Origin: Rachicladosporium sp. CCFEE 5018
Taxonomy: Eukaryota; Ascomycota; Dothideomycetes; Cladosporiales; Cladosporiaceae
Direction: 5' to 3'
Assembly: GCA_002077045.2 (NCBI GenBank)
Contig: KZ111174.1
Span: 220,883-284,882, forward strand
DNA length: 64,000 nt
Shown one piece after another: positions 1 to 10,336 of the stretch. The notes beneath the pieces are model-generated. The model searched no databases and was not told where the DNA came from. It saw only the letters and a list, made by a program, of their open reading frames with translations. The translations under genes were made by a program, and so were the position numbers. Position 1 is the stretch's first letter; the number at the start of each line of letters is the position of its first letter.

Positions 1-2
1 AA

Positions 3-1022
3 CACAGCAGCGAGTACCCACATTATCTGCGAGACCCTCAGCAACATACCGACTACTATCAATACCCACCTCAACACTACATACAACCACACTACACCAC
101 CTATCGCTCTCACTCAACCTCATCTCACAGATCCGATGGCTCGTCGCCACCGCAGCCTTCACACCAGGCGCTGCAGCCATACTACCAACCTCCTCATCCA
201 CCTCACGCCCCTTCTCCGCCGTCCGCAGTTGCCTCGCTCCACTACCCACAACCCCTACCACCAGCACCGGAGCCACCTAGTCTTCCTCCAAACGCACCTC
301 CGCACGGCTACGACCGCCTCGCGCGTGCTATCGCCTGCGAATCATTGGACTGGGCCCCACCGCTCTACAGAAAGTTCGGCCATCTGCACCATCGGATTCT
401 GCTGCACCTGCAAGATGAGCTTGCTGAGCTCGAGGAGCAGTTGGCATCACTAGACGCTATGGCTTCACATCTTGCCCAGCCGTTACACTCGTCTGGTCAG
501 TCCGAGGTGGAAGTAGCAGAGCAGTCGGTTCCCGCTTCGAGACGGCAGGAGAGGTATTTGGGTGGCGTGTATGCTCAGCGAGTGGATCTGCTGGGCAAGA
601 TCTACTTGAAAATGGAGCAATACTCCAAAGCCGTGAAAGCGGCCAGCGAGGCTGAAGATGGTTGGGGCTGCGAGTCTCTGCAAGCTGGACAACCTGATGA
701 TGCCGCTGAGATTGCTATCGAGAGCTACCGGAAGTTGGTCCAGAATAACGCTGGGATCTGTGAGCCGGAGACGGGCTTTCTCGAGCGCAAAGACGACCTT
801 ATAATTCTTGGCCGTCGAAAGTCCACCGAACTTGTCGAAGTCCGAGGCTGGTGGGCGACGAACGGGAAGACAGCATTGGCAGCGTCGTTTGGGCTGCTTG
901 CACTGTTACTGTTCCTGCCAGGCAGCTACCAACGACTCGTCCTAGGCGTCGTGATCGGGGCTGCAGGAGCACTGGCTTTGCGTCAGCTGAATCGCGGAAC
1001 GCTGGCTCGGCTGTGGTCGTAG
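3..1022 (+). CDS. DUF6594 domain membrane protein (5' partial)
   Basis: The frame is open from the left edge of the window to a stop at 1020-1022 (339 codons seen), so the true start lies upstream. The first ~100 residues are rich in Pro, Tyr, Gln and His and look disordered. The DUF6594 part then begins at about nt 300 with a G-Y-D-R-L-A start, then F-G-x-L-H-H-R-I-L-L-H-L-Q and an acidic L-A-E-L-E-E-Q-L helix. The C-terminus has two closely spaced hydrophobic helices (roughly nt 865-985) and ends in a short basic tail. This order of Pro-rich N-terminus, helical middle and C-terminal membrane hairpin is usual for DUF6594 proteins, which are abundant in filamentous ascomycetes and have no assigned function. 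The family call is from motif recognition; topology is inferred. Confidence 0.82.
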   Translation, partial: HSSEYPHYLRDPQQHTDYYQYPPQHYIQPHYTTYRSHSTSSHRSDGSSPPQPSHQALQPYYQPPHPPHAPSPPSAVASLHYPQPLPPAPEPPSLPPNAPPHGYDRLARAIACESLDWAPPLYRKFGHLHHRILLHLQDELAELEEQLASLDAMASHLAQPLHSSGQSEVEVAEQSVPASRRQERYLGGVYAQRVDLLGKIYLKMEQYSKAVKAASEAEDGWGCESLQAGQPDDAAEIAIESYRKLVQNNAGICEPETGFLERKDDLIILGRRKSTELVEVRGWWATNGKTALAASFGLLALLLFLPGSYQRLVLGVVIGAAGALALRQLNRGTLARLWS

Positions 1023-1710
1023 CGAATCCGGCGAGGAGGAAAACATTGCAGCGAAAATGTATAAGATGGCACTGGTGTTGGGCGAACTATTGGCGCATTT
1101 AGAGCATTGCGAATGACATTCGATGCATTTGGGCGGAAGGATATGAGCGGAACGATACCCATGGCTTTTGCATTGCTTGTTGCGCACAGGCACCGAAGAC
1201 TCACGGCTCCATAGCAGACCAGCGCTGTGCGCGGTCCAAATCTACCTTCTCCAAATCTGACTCCGACTTCACTTGTGCTCAATGCTGTTCAGAGATTGCC
1301 ACTGAACTCCTCCCGCCCCTTCCGGCGGCGACAGGAAGTCCAGCAGCATGCATTTATTACATATTATCACTAGCATACATCCCCATCGCTCGGCATGTAC
1401 CTTCATACGCACAATATACTCCGTCCAGCCTGTGCGCTAGCCAGCGCTCAGGTCTTTCGCTCCCGTAGCGGCCGTAATGTGTGTCCATCTATACAATATG
1501 CGCCGTTGGTGATCCCACCCGCTTGCGGTACTGCGCTGAATTGCGCTGCAAAATCGGCCGCTGGCTGTCAAAGTCCGCGGACAAATCGCTGAAGAGCGTA
1601 GCCAAGGCGAGTCTGCTCAGTAGCGATCCCTCGCTTTATCAAATCCTCACTCTCGGCATCTTGACAGCCACAAATCCACCCATCGAAATCCTCTTCTGCC
1701 TGTGGAGCTC
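1023..1710. other. Intergenic, convergent 3' ends
   Basis: This is the space between the 3' ends of the DUF6594 gene (plus) and AUR1 (minus). Only short overlapping open frames with no recognisable protein are present; nothing else seen. Confidence 0.6.
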
Positions 1711-3069
1711 CTAGCTCTTTCCCATGAAGCTCTCTCCATCACTCGCCAGTGTCTCCCCTTCCCAACTGTCATCTCCAAGCACGGGACTTCGCATACCCGC
1801 ACTCGGACTACGACTGCTGTTGCTTCGCCCCGAGCTGCTGGCCAGAGTCCACTCATCGCTATCGCCGCCAATGACAGGGTAATTCTCCTCATCCAGCTCG
1901 ATGCCTGTGGAACCATATGCATAGTCGGCCTTAGCCTCGCCGCACTCAATGTACTCGTAATCCCAGCGTAACATCTTGCCCGCTTGCAGGCGCGGCAGGA
2001 ATCGAGACTTGGCGATGAAGTAAGCGATGGCTGAGATGATAGAGCCGGCTACGAGATCGACTGCGTAGTGATGAGAGAGGTACATTGTGCTCCACCAGAG
2101 CCAGAGAAGGTAGACTGTGAAGAGTGGCCGAAGCTTGGGAAAGGAGTGCGACATGAAGAGGACTTCGATCGTTGCGCAACCTGAGTGGAGGGAGGGAAAG
2201 GCGCCAAAAACCACTGGCGAGGCTGTGAAAGTGGAGGTGTATAGATCCACTCCGAGCAGCTTGTCGATCGCGGCCAGTCCTGCGGGTGATCCGGGCATGC
2301 TGTAGTCCGCCGGAGCCAGCCCGTACTTGTTCTCATACCAGGGTGGCGAGCAGGGAAAGAGGAGCTGGATCATGACGCCTGTGATGTTCATGTACCCGAA
2401 AGCCCTCGCAAATGTTGGTGTCGTGCCCGGCGGCCCGAACAAGAACATTAGCCCTGAGCACACGAATGGCGCGCCGAAATGCGTCAGTCCGTACGGTATC
2501 CAAGCCACCACATCGAAGAACGTCGACTTGTGTGCGCTCAAGATGTTGCTCAGATTCGCTCCATACAGAATGTTCTCCAGCGCTGGAAGCACGCGGACCC
2601 AGATCGGTGGCCTATACTCGCCAGCCACAAACTTGCAAGCGTAGAAGAAGACTAGCCAGCCTGCTATGGGGAGGAAAGGCAGAGTGAATTGCCGCGTTAG
2701 CGGTACAAGGAGCGACAGCAGAAGTGCGGAAGCTATCAGCGTCTTTATGAAGGGTCCAGGCGATTGAATGACGCTAAGGGAGAATATCCCCAGGATAGCC
2801 AGGAAGATATATTGCGCATCCCATGCGCTCCACTGATGCGTTCGTAGCGACCGTATCGTCTCCTGAGGGTTGAGCGATGTTTGGAGATGCGTTATCGTCG
2901 ATGTAGGACTCTGCCGTGCTCTTATCCTCGACTTCGTTGATCTGAACTTCCTCCGTAATCGATGTGGTATTATAGTAGGCAGGCCAGGAAAGGAGACGGG
3001 AAATTTGGTTTTCGAGAAGAAGCGTTGGGTCGAGTCCTCCCCTCCCAGGGAGAAGTAGGTTGTCGCCAT
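1711..3069 (-). CDS. AUR1: Inositol phosphorylceramide synthase catalytic subunit
   Basis: A single-exon 452-aa membrane protein of the PAP2/AUR1 family. It transfers phosphoinositol from phosphatidylinositol to phytoceramide in the Golgi, an essential step of fungal sphingolipid synthesis and the target of aureobasidin A. Several hydrophobic helices cover about residues 85-340. The lipid-phosphatase-like motifs are visible: F-G-A-F-P-S-L-H-S-G near residue 290 and Y-L-S-H-H-Y-A-V-D-L-V-A-G near 330, carrying the His and Asp expected for catalysis. The Ser/Gly/Asp-rich C-terminal tail is usual. I chose the ATG at 3069 (M-A-T-T-Y-F); an in-frame ATG seven codons upstream at 3090 is possible. 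Length and motifs match ascomycete Aur1 well. Confidence 0.95.
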   Translation of the reverse strand: MATTYFSLGGEDSTQRFFSKTKFPVSFPGLPTIIPHRLRRKFRSTKSRIRARQSPTSTITHLQTSLNPQETIRSLRTHQWSAWDAQYIFLAILGIFSLSVIQSPGPFIKTLIASALLLSLLVPLTRQFTLPFLPIAGWLVFFYACKFVAGEYRPPIWVRVLPALENILYGANLSNILSAHKSTFFDVVAWIPYGLTHFGAPFVCSGLMFLFGPPGTTPTFARAFGYMNITGVMIQLLFPCSPPWYENKYGLAPADYSMPGSPAGLAAIDKLLGVDLYTSTFTASPVVFGAFPSLHSGCATIEVLFMSHSFPKLRPLFTVYLLWLWWSTMYLSHHYAVDLVAGSIISAIAYFIAKSRFLPRLQAGKMLRWDYEYIECGEAKADYAYGSTGIELDEENYPVIGGDSDEWTLASSSGRSNSSRSPSAGMRSPVLGDDSWEGETLASDGESFMGKS

Positions 3070-4436
3070 GTGTGAATGAGGTGTGCGCAATGTCCAGGTG
3101 TATCAAGAGGATCTCGTGTCTCAGATTCACGAGAGAGTCCCTCGAAGATGTCGCCTAGTGCCAAGTTGGGCGCAGCACAGAGCTGTCGCACAGCACGAGA
3201 CTTGGAAGTACAAGGTGTTGGCGCGGGGATCGGGACCTTTGTCGAAATGAACTTGATGCTGGGTACGCCGATACAAAGGAAGGCAAGGCAAGAGGCTGAT
3301 GGAGTATTAGAGTGAGGACGGCTTCTCACGGAAGTGCTGCGGTGGTAGGTCTGCGCGTGGCTACCACTACGCGAAGAGGAGCCCAATTTCACGGTAAGAT
3401 GATGACGGGCCTCCCACGCGAGACCTCTCAGCTTCGGGGGCAAAGCGCACCCGCGCCTGGTCAAACGCGCTTGCTCAACTTTCATCTTTATCTTTCACCC
3501 TCTACGTAGTGTTCAAACCTTCCCCAACATCACTAAATTCGATGAAGTTCGCAGTCTGTTCAACATCAACTCTACTGCAACGATATATCATCTGCCCACT
3601 ATCATCACTGTTCGCCTCACCCAGCAAACGCCGTCAGCACAAGTCTGCACAGCTGACACAGCACCGGTGCTTTGAAAATCCGATTTGCCAGGAGCTCATT
3701 TCGCACTCGCTTAGCGTGTTGGCACCGCGCCAATGCGCCCAGCCGTTACGCCGCACGCGACTAGCTCGCAGAAATCTGCGATGACTGAGCATGACCTCAC
3801 TTGGCAAAGGATTGCAATGGCCCAATTGAAGTTCGAGGGGGCGCTTCATGTCGATTCCTCGTAGTATCAATGGTGTCAGGCGCAGTCGTTGAGCGTGCGG
3901 GCTTCATTATGCTGCTTGAACGGCCATCGAGACTTCACATGCGACGCTGACCTCGGTCTCACGTCCTCGCGGTCTTGATGATGATCGCATGCATAGTTAG
4001 CGCACACACACAAAGAAACCTTCTGCACTGTATTGGCGCCACAGCTCATGCACGGCATCCGCGATCGTCCGGCACTCGTTCGGCGATATTTTTTGACTTG
4101 ACTTGCGCGTCCTTGAAGGGGACACGCATATTCTATACTGTGAGGCAGGAGAATAGATCAACAACGTTTCAGTATACCGTATGGTGGCCTGGAGAATTTC
4201 ACGACTTGGGCAGCAAGTGGCAACGCCCCTCCGAGTAGTCGTACAAGTGACGTTCAAAGAAGCTCATAAAGCTGGGTCGCTCTTTCCTCACCATCTGGCT
4301 CTGCGCTCCTGATCACGGTAAGAAATACAGAGTGACACATTTATATGCACTGCGCCTCGCGCAGAGCGTTTGCTTATAGGTCTATGATTTATGACTAGCC
4401 AGCAATCGCCTTTGGCATCAGGCACCCATGCAGAGT
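3070..4436. other. Intergenic (AUR1 upstream, HIS7 downstream)
   Basis: A 1.4-kb stretch with only short frames (longest ~170 codons, overlapping the AUR1 5' end on the same strand) and no recognisable protein, RNA or repeat. It presumably carries the AUR1 promoter and the HIS7 3' region. Confidence 0.55.
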
Positions 4437-6158
4437 TCAGACTTCTTCATCCTCAAACGGCCTCACATCAAGTCCCTTCTTTCCCAGCACCTCCTTTACG
4501 CCTTTTACAGTCCACTCGCCTCGATGAAACATGCCCGCCCCGAGCGCAGCATCTACATTCGTCTCCGTGAAGACCTCAGTGAAGTGATCCGCATTGCCTG
4601 CGCCACTGCTGGCAATCACCGGGATCTTGACCGCAGCCTTCACACTTCGAATGAGCTCGAGATCGAAGCCTGAGTTCGTACCATCGCGATCAATGCAGTT
4701 CAGCAAGATTTCACCAGCGCCCATTGCTTCGACCGCAGTGACGAGCTCGGTGACGGAGAGATCGTGGGTTTTGCGGCCACCTTGGGACGTGCAGGCATAC
4801 CAGCAGTGGACTTCGCCATTTGGTCCAGGAAGGGAAGTAGAGATCGTAGCATGAGTTGTGTCAGATGCGGACGCAACGTAGACTCGTTTTGGGTCTATTG
4901 ACACGACCACAGCTTGTGCGCCGTAGGCTTCGGAAATGGTCTCGATAGCGGTCTTGCCCGTGAGAGTGCGATTCGCGGCGTAATACGCCTCTGCTGCAGT
5001 GACTGCATCGCTACCGATTGACACCTTGTCCGCTCCAGACTTGAAGTACAGCGTTGCGACTTCTAGTGCCGGCACACTCCGTCCAGTTGCAGGGTCTAGA
5101 GTGTCTCGAATGCCGCCACCTATCGTCAACGGCACGAACACCGTTGCGGCCGTCTGCCGGAGCACTTCCAGCATAGGTAGGTCTTTCAGTGGCGTGTCGC
5201 GGAACGATGTGATGTTCAGGAACGTGACCTCGTCCGCCCCTTGGTGGTAGTACTCCTTTGCCTTCTGCACAGGCTTGCCCAGGTTCCGTACGGCATTGGA
5301 GCCAGACTTTTCACGAACGTCGTATTGGTCGCCTTTCGTCACGACAAGATCGCCGGCATCGTTGGCGCGAACGTCAAGGCAGGCGATGATGCGGCGAGTG
5401 AGGCCTGGCGTACCTTGCCTAGACAACGCTGCAGATAGCGGAGCGGTCTTGTTGCCGGAAAGGAAGGCCTTGAGGACGCGCAGGCCGGCTGCCCCGCTCT
5501 TCTCGGGGTGGAACTGCGTTGCAAGAATGTTGTCCCGAGCAATTGCACCAACGAACACTTCATTGCCATAGGTAGCTGTTGCTACCGTCCAGCCGTCATT
5601 TTCGAGCTCTCCTTTGCGGTACGGAACAGCGTACGAGTGAACGTAGTAGTACTTGCTGTCAGGGCTTAGACCATAAACGCTTTGCGGCTTTGCATCAGAG
5701 CTTTTCGAGACAGTGCTTGCAGAGTTCCATCCGATATGAGGAACGCTCTTGTCACTGTTATCAAATCGCTCGAGTCGACCCTTGGCAACACCTAGTCCAG
5801 GTACAGCATTGGCCTCATCAGAGCCTTCGAACAATGCTTGTATGCCAACGCATATGCCCATGAAGGGTTTGCCAGACGCTATGTGGGCTTTCACAGGCTC
5901 GACGTAGCCAGCATTGGCGAATTGAGTAAGGCAATGGCCGAAGTGGCCAACGCCGGGCAGGATCAGCTTCTACATCGCGAAAAGGCCTGTCAGCCATCAG
6001 CATGACTCTCCACGTGGTATGGCAGCATTTCGTACCTCTGCATTGGGGACATCATCTGGTGATCTGATCCATTCTACGTCCCAGCCCAACTTTTCGATCG
6101 CATTGACAAGCGACCTGACATTGCCGGCTGCGTAGTCGAGCAAGTGCACCGTAGGCAT
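4437..6158 (-). CDS. HIS7: Imidazole glycerol phosphate synthase (glutaminase-cyclase fusion)
   Basis: Fused HisH-HisF enzyme of histidine biosynthesis. It converts PRFAR plus glutamine-derived ammonia to IGP and AICAR. Exon 1 is 6036-6158 and exon 2 is 4437-5969; the 66-nt intron 5970-6035 has GTACG..TAG ends. The product is 552 aa, the same size as yeast His7. The N-terminal class I amidotransferase has P-T-V-H-L-L-D-Y at its start, the nucleophile Cys at about residue 81 in G-I-C-V-G-I-Q, and Q-F-H-P-E-K for the catalytic His. The C-terminal cyclase barrel shows A-C-L-D-V-R, V-T-K-G-D-Q-Y-D and a late phosphate-binding S-G-A-G. Without the first exon the glutaminase would lack its first ~65 residues. 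It is divergent from IMP3, with a Gcn4-type site in the shared promoter. Confidence 0.96.
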
Positions 6159-6250
6159 GACTGACTAGCGAAATGACCGGCCACAGATCGATCGAATGAT
6201 TGCAAAGCTCGTGAACAGCAGATGTTTTAATTTGACGTTGTTCTTACCAT

Positions 6251-6257
6251 TGACTCA
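6251..6257. promoter_or_regulatory. Gcn4/CPC1-type site TGACTCA
   Basis: A perfect palindromic TGACTCA lies 93 bp upstream of the HIS7 start, in the 258-bp divergent promoter shared with IMP3. This is the consensus for the general amino-acid control activator (Gcn4 in yeast, CPC1/CpcA in filamentous fungi). HIS genes are classic targets, so the placement is functionally sensible. Occupancy is inferred. Confidence 0.7.
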
Positions 6258-6416
6258 GAATTCGCTGTCGGCTTCACTTCTCCAAAAGTTGCCTTCGCTG
6301 CGGTCGGGCCGCTGAAGCCGAAGTTCCGACCAGCGCCAGCCTAATCGACTTCGACAAATTCACGTCAACCTCTCCCCAGTCAATATCTACATCGCGAAGT
6401 TCCATACATCGCAAAC

Positions 6417-7035
6417 ATGGTGCGCAAACTCAAGCATCATGAGCAGAAGCTCCTGCGTAAAGTCGACTTCGTCAGCTACCCCTCCGACAACACCCACCGC
6501 AGCGCAGAGATCATCCGCCGGTACTCCCTCACCAACCCAGCGGACTACAGCTCCTACAACCGTCTGGCAGGCCAGCTACGTCAGCTAGCGCATCGCATAG
6601 CACTCCTCGGACCCGAGTCGCCATTTCGGAGGAAGCAGGAGGATCAGCTACTGGAGAAGCTCCATGACCTGGGCCTACTAGGTATAGGCGGCGGGGGAAA
6701 GGGCAAGCTGAGCGATGTGGAGCGGAAGGTCACTGTGTCAGCCTTCTGTCGGCGGAGACTGGGCGTGGTGATGACCAGACTGAGGATGGCGGAGCATGTC
6801 AGTGCAGCGAACAAGTTCATCGAACAGGGTCACGTGAGGGTGGGCACTGAGGTGGTTACGGATTCGGCGTTTCTGGTCACGAGGTAAAGTGTGATGAGTC
6901 TACAGGTGCAGAGGAAGCGTGCTGACGTAGATTTGCAGGAACATGGAAGACTTCGTAACTTGGGTCGATTCGTCCAAGATCAAGAAGTCGATCTACAAGT
7001 ATCGAGATGCCATGGACGACTTCGACCTCCTATGA
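6417..7035 (+). CDS. IMP3: U3 snoRNP protein Imp3
   Basis: Exons 6417-6883 and 6939-7035; the 55-nt intron 6884-6938 has GTAAAG..TTTGCAG ends. The product is 187 aa, close to the usual ~183. It starts M-V-R-K-L-K-H-H-E-Q-K-L-L-R-K-V-D-F, the Imp3/uS4-like N-terminus. Residues ~105-155 form an S4 RNA-binding domain (R-R-R-L-G-V-V near the start, then F-I-E-Q-G-H-V-R-V-G). The spliced C-terminus ends D-D-F-D-L-L. Imp3 bridges U3 snoRNA and the pre-18S rRNA in the small-subunit processome in the nucleolus. Without the splice, the frame would stop early, right after the S4 domain. Confidence 0.95.
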
Positions 7036-7450
7036 ACGTAAAGTCTTCGCGCGGCACCTAGGTCGTGCCACTGGACTACGCATGGGCGACTACGCGCGAG
7101 TGTACTACTGCGAGCTGCTGTGCTGTATTCACCATGGAGGTGTGAAGCTTCGGGAACAGAGCCGCATGCCTGGGGCCGCCATGGAACATCACGTGATGAC
7201 GCTAGTGAGCACCTGCAGGGGATATCTCTGTGCCCCAGGCTTCGACCTGGTCCTCTTCCTCTTCCTCCACTACCTCCTCACGTTGTTTGCCACGCAACGA
7301 TGAAGTGAGAAACATCACGCTGCCATCATCAGAATCCGCGTCGGTCATCAAGAGGGAGCCACACTTCTGGTGCACACCTGCCACAAGTCCCTCAACTGTC
7401 ACCTGATCCTCATCGCCATTGACATTGGGCTTCGACTACTCGTCGGCGTC
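7036..7450. other. Intergenic
   Basis: Downstream of IMP3 and upstream of the next open frame. It contains a CT-rich run near 7245-7275; no gene or RNA recognised. Confidence 0.5.
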
Positions 7451-8287
7451 ATGGAGCGTGCTAATCAGTCGATGAATAGGAAGATGGCGGTACAGTCGAT
7501 GGACGATAGCCAGTATTGCGACTTCCTCGCTGCCGCTGGCTACCACACACTGCCAACCATGCCGCCGGGCGTGTACATGACGACTCCACCGTCATCGCTG
7601 CCAGGCTCTCCTTCCGACAATAGCAAGTCGGAGGTGACTCACATGCATGCTGGCGGGGTAGCTCGCGCCGCCTGGCTGACCCCTCCGCCGGATTCCTCCA
7701 TATACCAAGCCTGGCCCTACGATGGGTCAAATGACGTGATCGACTCATCGTCGCCATACAAAACGCCGGTGCAGGACTGTGCGAGCTCGCCGTCAGTCCG
7801 CTCCACGTTTCCAGCACGTCAGACACGCTCCGCCGCTATCTTCTCACCAGCATCGCCGTCGAAGAGTTACGATGTTGCTACTCCACCGATGCTTGGCTCA
7901 TACGCACGAAGTGCCTCGCTGCTTCCATCCATGCGTAATTCAGCTTCGACGTCGTCTCCAATAGCCACACTGTGGTCCGTCGATCATTCCACGAAGCGGC
8001 CCTCGGACTCAGAGCTCATGCCGCCGCCTGCTCGTCGTCTACGTCTTGACAACGCCACCCAGCCGATGCACAATCCAAGCACGCATGCGCAGCACCGTGA
8101 CGTTGACGGACGCAGCAACACCGACCCGTCGATGCGGACACGCTATGGACTGCCACTATGGGATGGGCCATTCTGGGCTCCAGTCGAAACGGGGGTGGGG
8201 ACATCTTTGGGAGTGGTTCAAAGCCCGACCATGATGGCTACCTTGCCGTTAGGTGGGCTGATTGAGGTGGCTGAGTACTACAAGTGA
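7451..8287 (+). CDS. Hypothetical low-complexity protein
   Basis: A 278-aa frame from the first in-frame ATG (M-E-R-A-N-Q-S-M). The frame itself is open from 7370, but its first codon there is GTG. The product is rich in Ser, Pro and Thr with repeated T-P-P and S-P motifs, a possible run of CDK/MAPK-type sites, and no membrane segment or signal peptide. I recognise no domain. The ordered-looking parts are Y-C-D-F-L-A-A-A-G-Y near the N-terminus and G-L-P-L-W-D-G-P-F-W-A-P near the C-terminus. It could be a fast-evolving regulatory protein. The long frame supports a gene, but function is unknown. Confidence 0.6.
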   Translation: MERANQSMNRKMAVQSMDDSQYCDFLAAAGYHTLPTMPPGVYMTTPPSSLPGSPSDNSKSEVTHMHAGGVARAAWLTPPPDSSIYQAWPYDGSNDVIDSSSPYKTPVQDCASSPSVRSTFPARQTRSAAIFSPASPSKSYDVATPPMLGSYARSASLLPSMRNSASTSSPIATLWSVDHSTKRPSDSELMPPPARRLRLDNATQPMHNPSTHAQHRDVDGRSNTDPSMRTRYGLPLWDGPFWAPVETGVGTSLGVVQSPTMMATLPLGGLIEVAEYYK

Positions 8288-8390
8288 TGCGAGCGGCGTG
8301 CATAGGAGTGTTTTGGTGGCGTTTTGGGGTTGTGTTCGTTTAGTGCGCCGGTGACAGGCAGGCGAATAGGGATTTCTTGCAGGCGCGGGG

Positions 8391-9404
8391 TTACTGCAGC
8401 TCACACTGCGGATCAGAGTACATGCCTCCCGCTTCTACGCGGTCGAGATGAAGATGGAGTAAGAGAACGAAGTCAACGAGGTACGATGATGAGGGATTCG
8501 AAGAGCTAGCAGCAGAAAAGTGCATCAAGGCTGCAATCACATCCTCCCTCCCATTGATATTCGCAGCCTGCAGTGCCGTAAGTCCCCTAGCTCCCGACGT
8601 TACGTGCACGTCCGCTCCAGCTCCCAGTAGCCGCTTGAGAACCTCTACATGACCCTTCTCGGCCGCTGCTCGCAGGGCAGTAGTACCGAACGTGTGACTT
8701 GCCTCTGCATTCACATCGACTCCCGCTTGCAGTAGCATCTCCACGATTGCCAAGTCTCCGAATCGTGCTGCACCTTGGAGCGCGGTGATGCCGTTGGCTC
8801 GAGAGATGGGTGCGTTCACAACCGCACCCAAGCTTAGCAACGACTCCACGATCTCCCCGTGCCCATTCTCCGCAGCAGCAGCAAGCGCACTTCGCCCAAG
8901 ATTATACGCTGGTGGTGCGTTGACATCACCGCCCCGGTTCAGCAAGACTCGGACGATGAAGGTATCGCCGCCTTCGCACGCGGCTTGCAGTGGCGTGCGA
9001 CCCATATACCTTGCGGGCGGTAAGTTGACATTTGCTCCAGCTTCCAGCAAGATCTCCATGGCCTCCCGGTTCCTAGCACCAGCTGCTAGCGTCAAGGCGG
9101 TACGTCCGCCGTTGTTGCCGCCTGGTGCGTTTGGGTCTGCGCTTCTGGAGAGAAGAGTGCGAAGAATCTGAGGAGAGAGAGGCGAGAGAAGGGCGGCGGC
9201 TTGGAGGGGAGTGCGGCCGTACCAGCCTCGAGGACCTTCGTTGGAAGATGCACCAGACTGTAGAAGAGAGATCAAGAGAGTGTGGTCCTGGGCTAGGATC
9301 GCGGACATCAGGGGCGTGGGTGGAAGATCTTCGTCAGACTCTTCACCTCTGTCAGCCAGAACCTTTGATGCTCTGACATCTCCAGAACATGGTATTTCTG
9401 ACAT
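8391..9404 (-). CDS. Ankyrin-repeat protein
   Basis: A single-exon 337-aa frame made almost wholly of ankyrin repeats (about seven units, residues ~30-300). Typical cores are G-R-T-P-L-Q-A-A, A-M-E-I-L-L-E-A-G-A-N-V-N and G-H-V-E-V-L-K-R-L-L-G-A-G-A-D-V. Several units have a longer loop before the G-x-T-A-L-x-A-A turn (for example P-P-A-R-Y-M-G-R-T), a form common in the ankyrin tails of fungal NACHT and HET proteins. No enzymatic or membrane domain is present, and a stop lies upstream in frame. It may therefore be a free-standing scaffold or the surviving C-terminal part of a larger protein. A RIP-scarred relic begins a few hundred bases upstream. Confidence 0.8.
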   Translation of the reverse strand: MSEIPCSGDVRASKVLADRGEESDEDLPPTPLMSAILAQDHTLLISLLQSGASSNEGPRGWYGRTPLQAAALLSPLSPQILRTLLSRSADPNAPGGNNGGRTALTLAAGARNREAMEILLEAGANVNLPPARYMGRTPLQAACEGGDTFIVRVLLNRGGDVNAPPAYNLGRSALAAAAENGHGEIVESLLSLGAVVNAPISRANGITALQGAARFGDLAIVEMLLQAGVDVNAEASHTFGTTALRAAAEKGHVEVLKRLLGAGADVHVTSGARGLTALQAANINGREDVIAALMHFSAASSSNPSSSYLVDFVLLLHLHLDRVEAGGMYSDPQCELQ

Positions 9405-9720
9405 AACTGAGACCGTTGTGAAGGACGGGAAGGTGATGAATATTGTTCAAGCTCTGGATGATGTTGTGCCAGGTGAGAGATTAAGCTAGATGTTCCATAC
9501 CTGGCCGCGGTCTTAAGATGTTACGGTAGCATGAAGCTATGTCAATTATCCGCTTCATTACAGAGGCGATGCGGTGTGGTTACATGAGTACGTCTGCTCG
9601 CTTGCAGATTGTGCGTTGTAGATCGCTATCGTTACCACTGTTTGCAATGAGCTGTGACACCTCCGCTGCGGAGACTTCGGAGGACCTGCAGGTTAGACAT
9701 TCGATTAGTAGCAGCGACAG
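9405..9720. other. Intergenic upstream of ankyrin gene
   Basis: No recognisable gene. Base composition shifts gradually into the TpA-rich relic that follows. Confidence 0.45.
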
Positions 9721-10060
9721 CACGCGATAGGTCGCTCTCACTGCTGTAGATACACTATAGCTATGCTCTAATATATCAATCACGTCGCTCGTTACCCCTT
9801 TCGACCTATCTAGGGCCTCTATTATGTGTATACTAAGGTAAAAGGAGTTTGTCGGGGACAACTCGGAGCGTCTCGGAAAGCACGTGAGTATCGGGCGTAA
9901 TCTAGCGAACTTGACGGATTCTTAGTATTCTACGCGCGATTATAGTCTCTACGACTACTTCGGGAGTATCGGATACGTAGAAGCAAGGTTATAAGGTAAT
10001 ACGTCTACGAAGGTTTGCTATATGTGATATAGCCTGTTTGCGCAGGCGTAATGTCCTCTT
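9721..10060. repeat. RIP-mutated repeat relic
   Basis: This ~340-bp patch is rich in TpA and poor in CpA, while CpG-containing words (tacg, cgta, tcgg) persist. Counting by eye over about 360 nt gives roughly 40 TpA against about 10 CpA, unlike the neighbouring coding DNA. That is the footprint of repeat-induced point mutation acting on CpA. No open frame survives and no terminal repeat or target-site duplication is visible. I interpret it as the short remnant of a transposon; the element type cannot be told. Confidence 0.6.
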
Positions 10061-10336
10061 AGACCTATTTCCTCGTTCAACAGCATTCCCGAGTGCTCCG
10101 CAGCCGCGGCGGCACAGCTCACAGCAAACAGTGGGCAGTTAGAGTCGACCTATTCATAGCGAGGATTCGCCGGGGTCATTTTGTGTCGATCTTGCCAAGG
10201 TGGCAGCAACATACTGTCTCGTTACTATCAAGCCTCTACACGACTTCCAAATTGTCTCAGAAGCCAACGTAAGGAAAGGTAGGTGATACACATGCTCGAT
10301 ATTCTACAAATCCATCGGCGAACCATGTCCAGCCCA

